Shown one piece after another: positions 6,494-7,917 of a stretch of DNA of 7,917 nucleotides. A program made the position numbers and the translations under genes. Numbering within the stretch: position 1 is the first letter of the stretch; every line of letters starts with the position of its first letter. Origin of the DNA: Pseudomonadota bacterium (GTDB lineage Bacteria; Pseudomonadota; Alphaproteobacteria; Rhizobiales; Rhizobiaceae); the NCBI GenBank assembly GCA_023422735.1, contig JAFAGL010000280.1, forward strand, positions 1-7,917, read 5' to 3'. The notes under the pieces are model-generated. The model had not been told where the DNA came from, did no database searches, and saw nothing but the letters and a program-made list of their open reading frames with translations.

Positions 6494-7348
6494 ATGAATT
6501 ATCGACACGCTTTTCACGCTGGAAATTTCGCGGATGTATTCAAGCATGCCGTGCTTTCCCGCCTGATCGAATATCTCAAACGCAAGGATGCCGCATTTCG
6601 CGTGATCGACACGCATTCCGGTATCGGGCGTTACGATCTGAAAGCGGATGAAGCGACGCGCACCGGAGAATGGCTGGCAGGCATCGCCCGATTGGCAGAC
6701 CGTCACTTCCATCCTGATGTGGAGGCATTACTCTCGTCCTATCGCGCAGCTGTCAAAGCCCAAAATCCAGATGGAGAATTGCGGTTCTATCCAGGATCGC
6801 CGCTGGTTACACGCCATCTTCTCCGTAATCAGGACCGACTGTCTGCGCTGGAGTTGCATCCGCAGGACGCCGAAACACTGCGCGGCGTTTTCGCCGGGGA
6901 TTATCAGGCGCGCGTGATTGAACTGGACGGCTGGCTTGCCTTGGGCGCACATTTGCCCCCCAAGGAGAAGCGTGGTCTCGTACTTGTCGATCCTCCTTTT
7001 GAGAAACCTGGCGAATTCGATCGCATGGTGGAGGGTCTTGTCACCGCCTACCGCCGTTGGCCGGGTGGCATTTACGCTTTCTGGTACCCAATCAAGGATA
7101 TGTCGTCTGTTGCCGCCTATCACAAAAGTCTGTCTGCGCTGCCTATTCCGAAAATTCTGAATACCTGGCTGACTGTGCGCAGCGAAGGACTTGAAGCCGG
7201 GCTGATTGGAAATGGAATGGTGATCGTCAATCCACCTTTCACCCTGGAAAACGAGCTGAAAATAATACTTCCCGCTCTTTGCGATTGTTTGAAGGAAAGC
7301 AAAGGTGCGTCTTCCGGGACACGGTGGCTCACTTGCGAACGAATATAA
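6494..7348 (+). CDS. rlmJ: 23S rRNA (adenine2030-N6)-methyltransferase RlmJ
   Basis: RlmJ uses S-adenosylmethionine to N6-methylate A2030 of 23S rRNA during ribosome assembly. The 284-residue protein matches the E. coli enzyme (280 residues) in length and in landmarks. These are the N-terminal YRHAFHAGNFADVFKH (3-18), the SAM-binding DTHSGIGRYDL (39-49), YPGSP (99-103) and the N6-adenine methyltransferase catalytic motif DPPFE at 166-170. FWYPIK (196-201) and a C-terminal GNGMVIVNPPF segment (239-249) are also typical of this family. The frame is open from a TTG at 6479, but the ATG at 6494 has GAGG 6 nt upstream and gives the expected N-terminus. It is divergent from the oxidoreductase gene and separated from the next plus-strand gene by 96 bp, so it may be transcribed alone. 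Confidence 0.95.
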   Translation: MNYRHAFHAGNFADVFKHAVLSRLIEYLKRKDAAFRVIDTHSGIGRYDLKADEATRTGEWLAGIARLADRHFHPDVEALLSSYRAAVKAQNPDGELRFYPGSPLVTRHLLRNQDRLSALELHPQDAETLRGVFAGDYQARVIELDGWLALGAHLPPKEKRGLVLVDPPFEKPGEFDRMVEGLVTAYRRWPGGIYAFWYPIKDMSSVAAYHKSLSALPIPKILNTWLTVRSEGLEAGLIGNGMVIVNPPFTLENELKIILPALCDCLKESKGASSGTRWLTCERI

Positions 7349-7444
7349 GACAGTCTTCTTATCCCTGCTTGACCTCAGTGGCTTGACCGGGCAATCCGGC
7401 TGCACGACATTCAGTCAACAAGTTTCAGTAGCGCGGAGCGTCCA
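7349..7444 (+). promoter_or_regulatory. Intergenic region with an 8-bp direct repeat upstream of the exported-protein gene
   Basis: This 96-bp gap follows rlmJ. It contains GCTTGACC twice, at 7367-7374 and 7381-7388, 14 bp start to start. Each copy contains CTTGAC, which resembles the -35 element of alphaproteobacterial housekeeping promoters. The second copy has only a weak -10 candidate (CGACAT at 7405-7410) at 17-bp spacing. A GGAG ribosome-binding site at 7435-7438 sits 6 nt before the next start codon. The promoter role is inferred from the repeat and layout. Confidence 0.3.
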
Positions 7445-7888
7445 ATGACGCGTGGTATATTTTCGAAGAACGCCGTGATCGCCCTGGCGCTCGGTCTATC
7501 CAGTCTATCGGGTCAGGTCGCCCAGGCGGCTGACTATATCGAGGTTCTGCCCGCCGATGCCGGTTTTTGTTCTGAGGCAAGCGTGCTTGGTCGAATCCAG
7601 TCCAAGTTCCGACATCAGGTCACCCATGTGCCGAACCTGCCTGACGTCGCCATCACAGATTTCCACGAGATTACACTGCGTCGCTGGCTGCCTGCCGGTG
7701 AGGAACGCCCGATCGCGCGTCTCTACTGCGGAGCGAAGGTCGCTCTATCTGACGGGAACCAGCGAGACATCTGGTATCTTGTCGAGGAAGGGATGGGGTT
7801 TGCGGGCACAGGCTACAATGTAGAATTCTGTGTGGACGGGTTTGATCGCTGGAACGTTTATAGCGGTGCCTGCCGTATCTTGCGGTGA
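7445..7888 (+). CDS. Small exported protein of unknown function with four cysteines
   Basis: I do not recognise a named family. The 147-residue protein begins with a clear Sec signal peptide: a basic start (MTRGIFSKN), a hydrophobic core at about 10-22 (AVIALALGLSSLS) and a probable signal peptidase I site after VAQA at 25-28, leaving about 119 mature residues from A29. The mature part has four cysteines, C42, C95, C129 and C143, enough for two disulfide bonds, which fits a periplasmic location. Its C-terminal third is rich in aromatic residues and glycine (GMGFAGTGYNVEF, then DGFDRWNVYSGACRIL), which suggests a compact beta-rich fold. There is no lipobox and no later transmembrane segment. 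The ATG at 7445 has GGAG 6 nt upstream. Codon use looks like that of its neighbours. The gene call is secure; the function is unknown. Confidence 0.85.
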   Translation: MTRGIFSKNAVIALALGLSSLSGQVAQAADYIEVLPADAGFCSEASVLGRIQSKFRHQVTHVPNLPDVAITDFHEITLRRWLPAGEERPIARLYCGAKVALSDGNQRDIWYLVEEGMGFAGTGYNVEFCVDGFDRWNVYSGACRILR

Positions 7889-7917
7889 GGCTCTTCCGGT
7901 ATTCGGCCCTCCTCACC
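7884..7917 (+). terminator. Possible terminator stem at the right edge
   Basis: GGTGAGG (7884-7890), which covers the stop codon of the exported-protein gene, is perfectly complementary to CCTCACC at 7911-7917. The loop contains a smaller CCG/CGG hairpin (7896-7898 with 7904-7906). This is the right place for a transcription terminator, but the window ends at the stem, so no T-tract can be seen, and the stem could be longer or accidental. Confidence 0.3.

Noticed and set aside
6431..6712. 93-codon minus-strand open frame crossing the divergent gap and the start of rlmJ
   Set aside because: It lies antisense to the conserved RlmJ N-terminus, has no recognisable domain and is best explained as a shadow. 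Only its last codons (the M-T-S mini-ORF) were kept as an observation.
7345..7362. ATAAGA/TCTTAT inverted repeat at the rlmJ stop as a terminator
   Set aside because: The stem is six AT-rich pairs with a 6-nt loop and is followed by CCCTGC rather than a T-run, so it is too weak to call an intrinsic terminator.
1..7917. Defence, prophage, CRISPR or mobile-element cassette
   Set aside because: No transposase, integrase, toxin-antitoxin pair, nuclease, repeat array or terminal inverted repeats were found. Nearly all sequence is accounted for by well-known core genes, plus one orphan oxidoreductase and one small exported protein.

Overview
This is an ordinary chromosomal core region of an alphaproteobacterium, most likely in the Hyphomicrobiales (Rhizobiales). 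The assignment rests on three things: the combination of an Hda/DnaA-like replication regulator, an AI-2E family membrane protein and a CDP-alcohol phosphatidyltransferase next to purM-purN; moderately high GC; and a PurM sequence that resembles rhizobial/Brucella-type proteins as I remember them. The genus is not determined.

Layout. Positions 1-2378, minus strand: a three-gene operon read right to left. It holds a small CDP-alcohol phosphatidyltransferase, an AI-2E/PerM-type membrane protein and an Hda-like AAA+ protein whose 3' end lies beyond the left edge. The genes overlap (29 nt, then a 4-nt ATGA), so they are probably cotranscribed and translationally coupled. Positions 2379-2553: a short divergent promoter region. 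Positions 2554-4319, plus strand: purM and purN, which encode two steps of de novo purine synthesis and also overlap by ATGA. Positions 4269-6434, minus strand: a large molybdopterin/4Fe-4S oxidoreductase that converges on purN and overlaps its 3' end by 51 nt. Positions 6435-6493: a 59-bp divergent gap. Positions 6494-7348, plus strand: rlmJ, a 23S rRNA adenine methyltransferase. Positions 7445-7888, plus strand: a small exported protein of unknown function with four cysteines, followed by a possible terminator stem at the right edge.

How the genes relate. PurM and PurN serve nucleotide supply, Hda controls replication initiation by acting on DnaA-ATP, and RlmJ modifies ribosomes, so much of the window is housekeeping. 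The oxidoreductase is the main accessory-like element: it has no partner subunit, cofactor-synthesis gene or maturation gene here, and its substrate cannot be read from the sequence. I saw no tRNA, rRNA, CRISPR array, insertion sequence, prophage gene, defence cassette or obvious sign of recent transfer. I do not see an undescribed multi-gene system; the findings are modest local observations. Several starts (purM, rlmJ, the phosphatidyltransferase) were placed inside longer open frames, using ribosome-binding sites and family N-termini.
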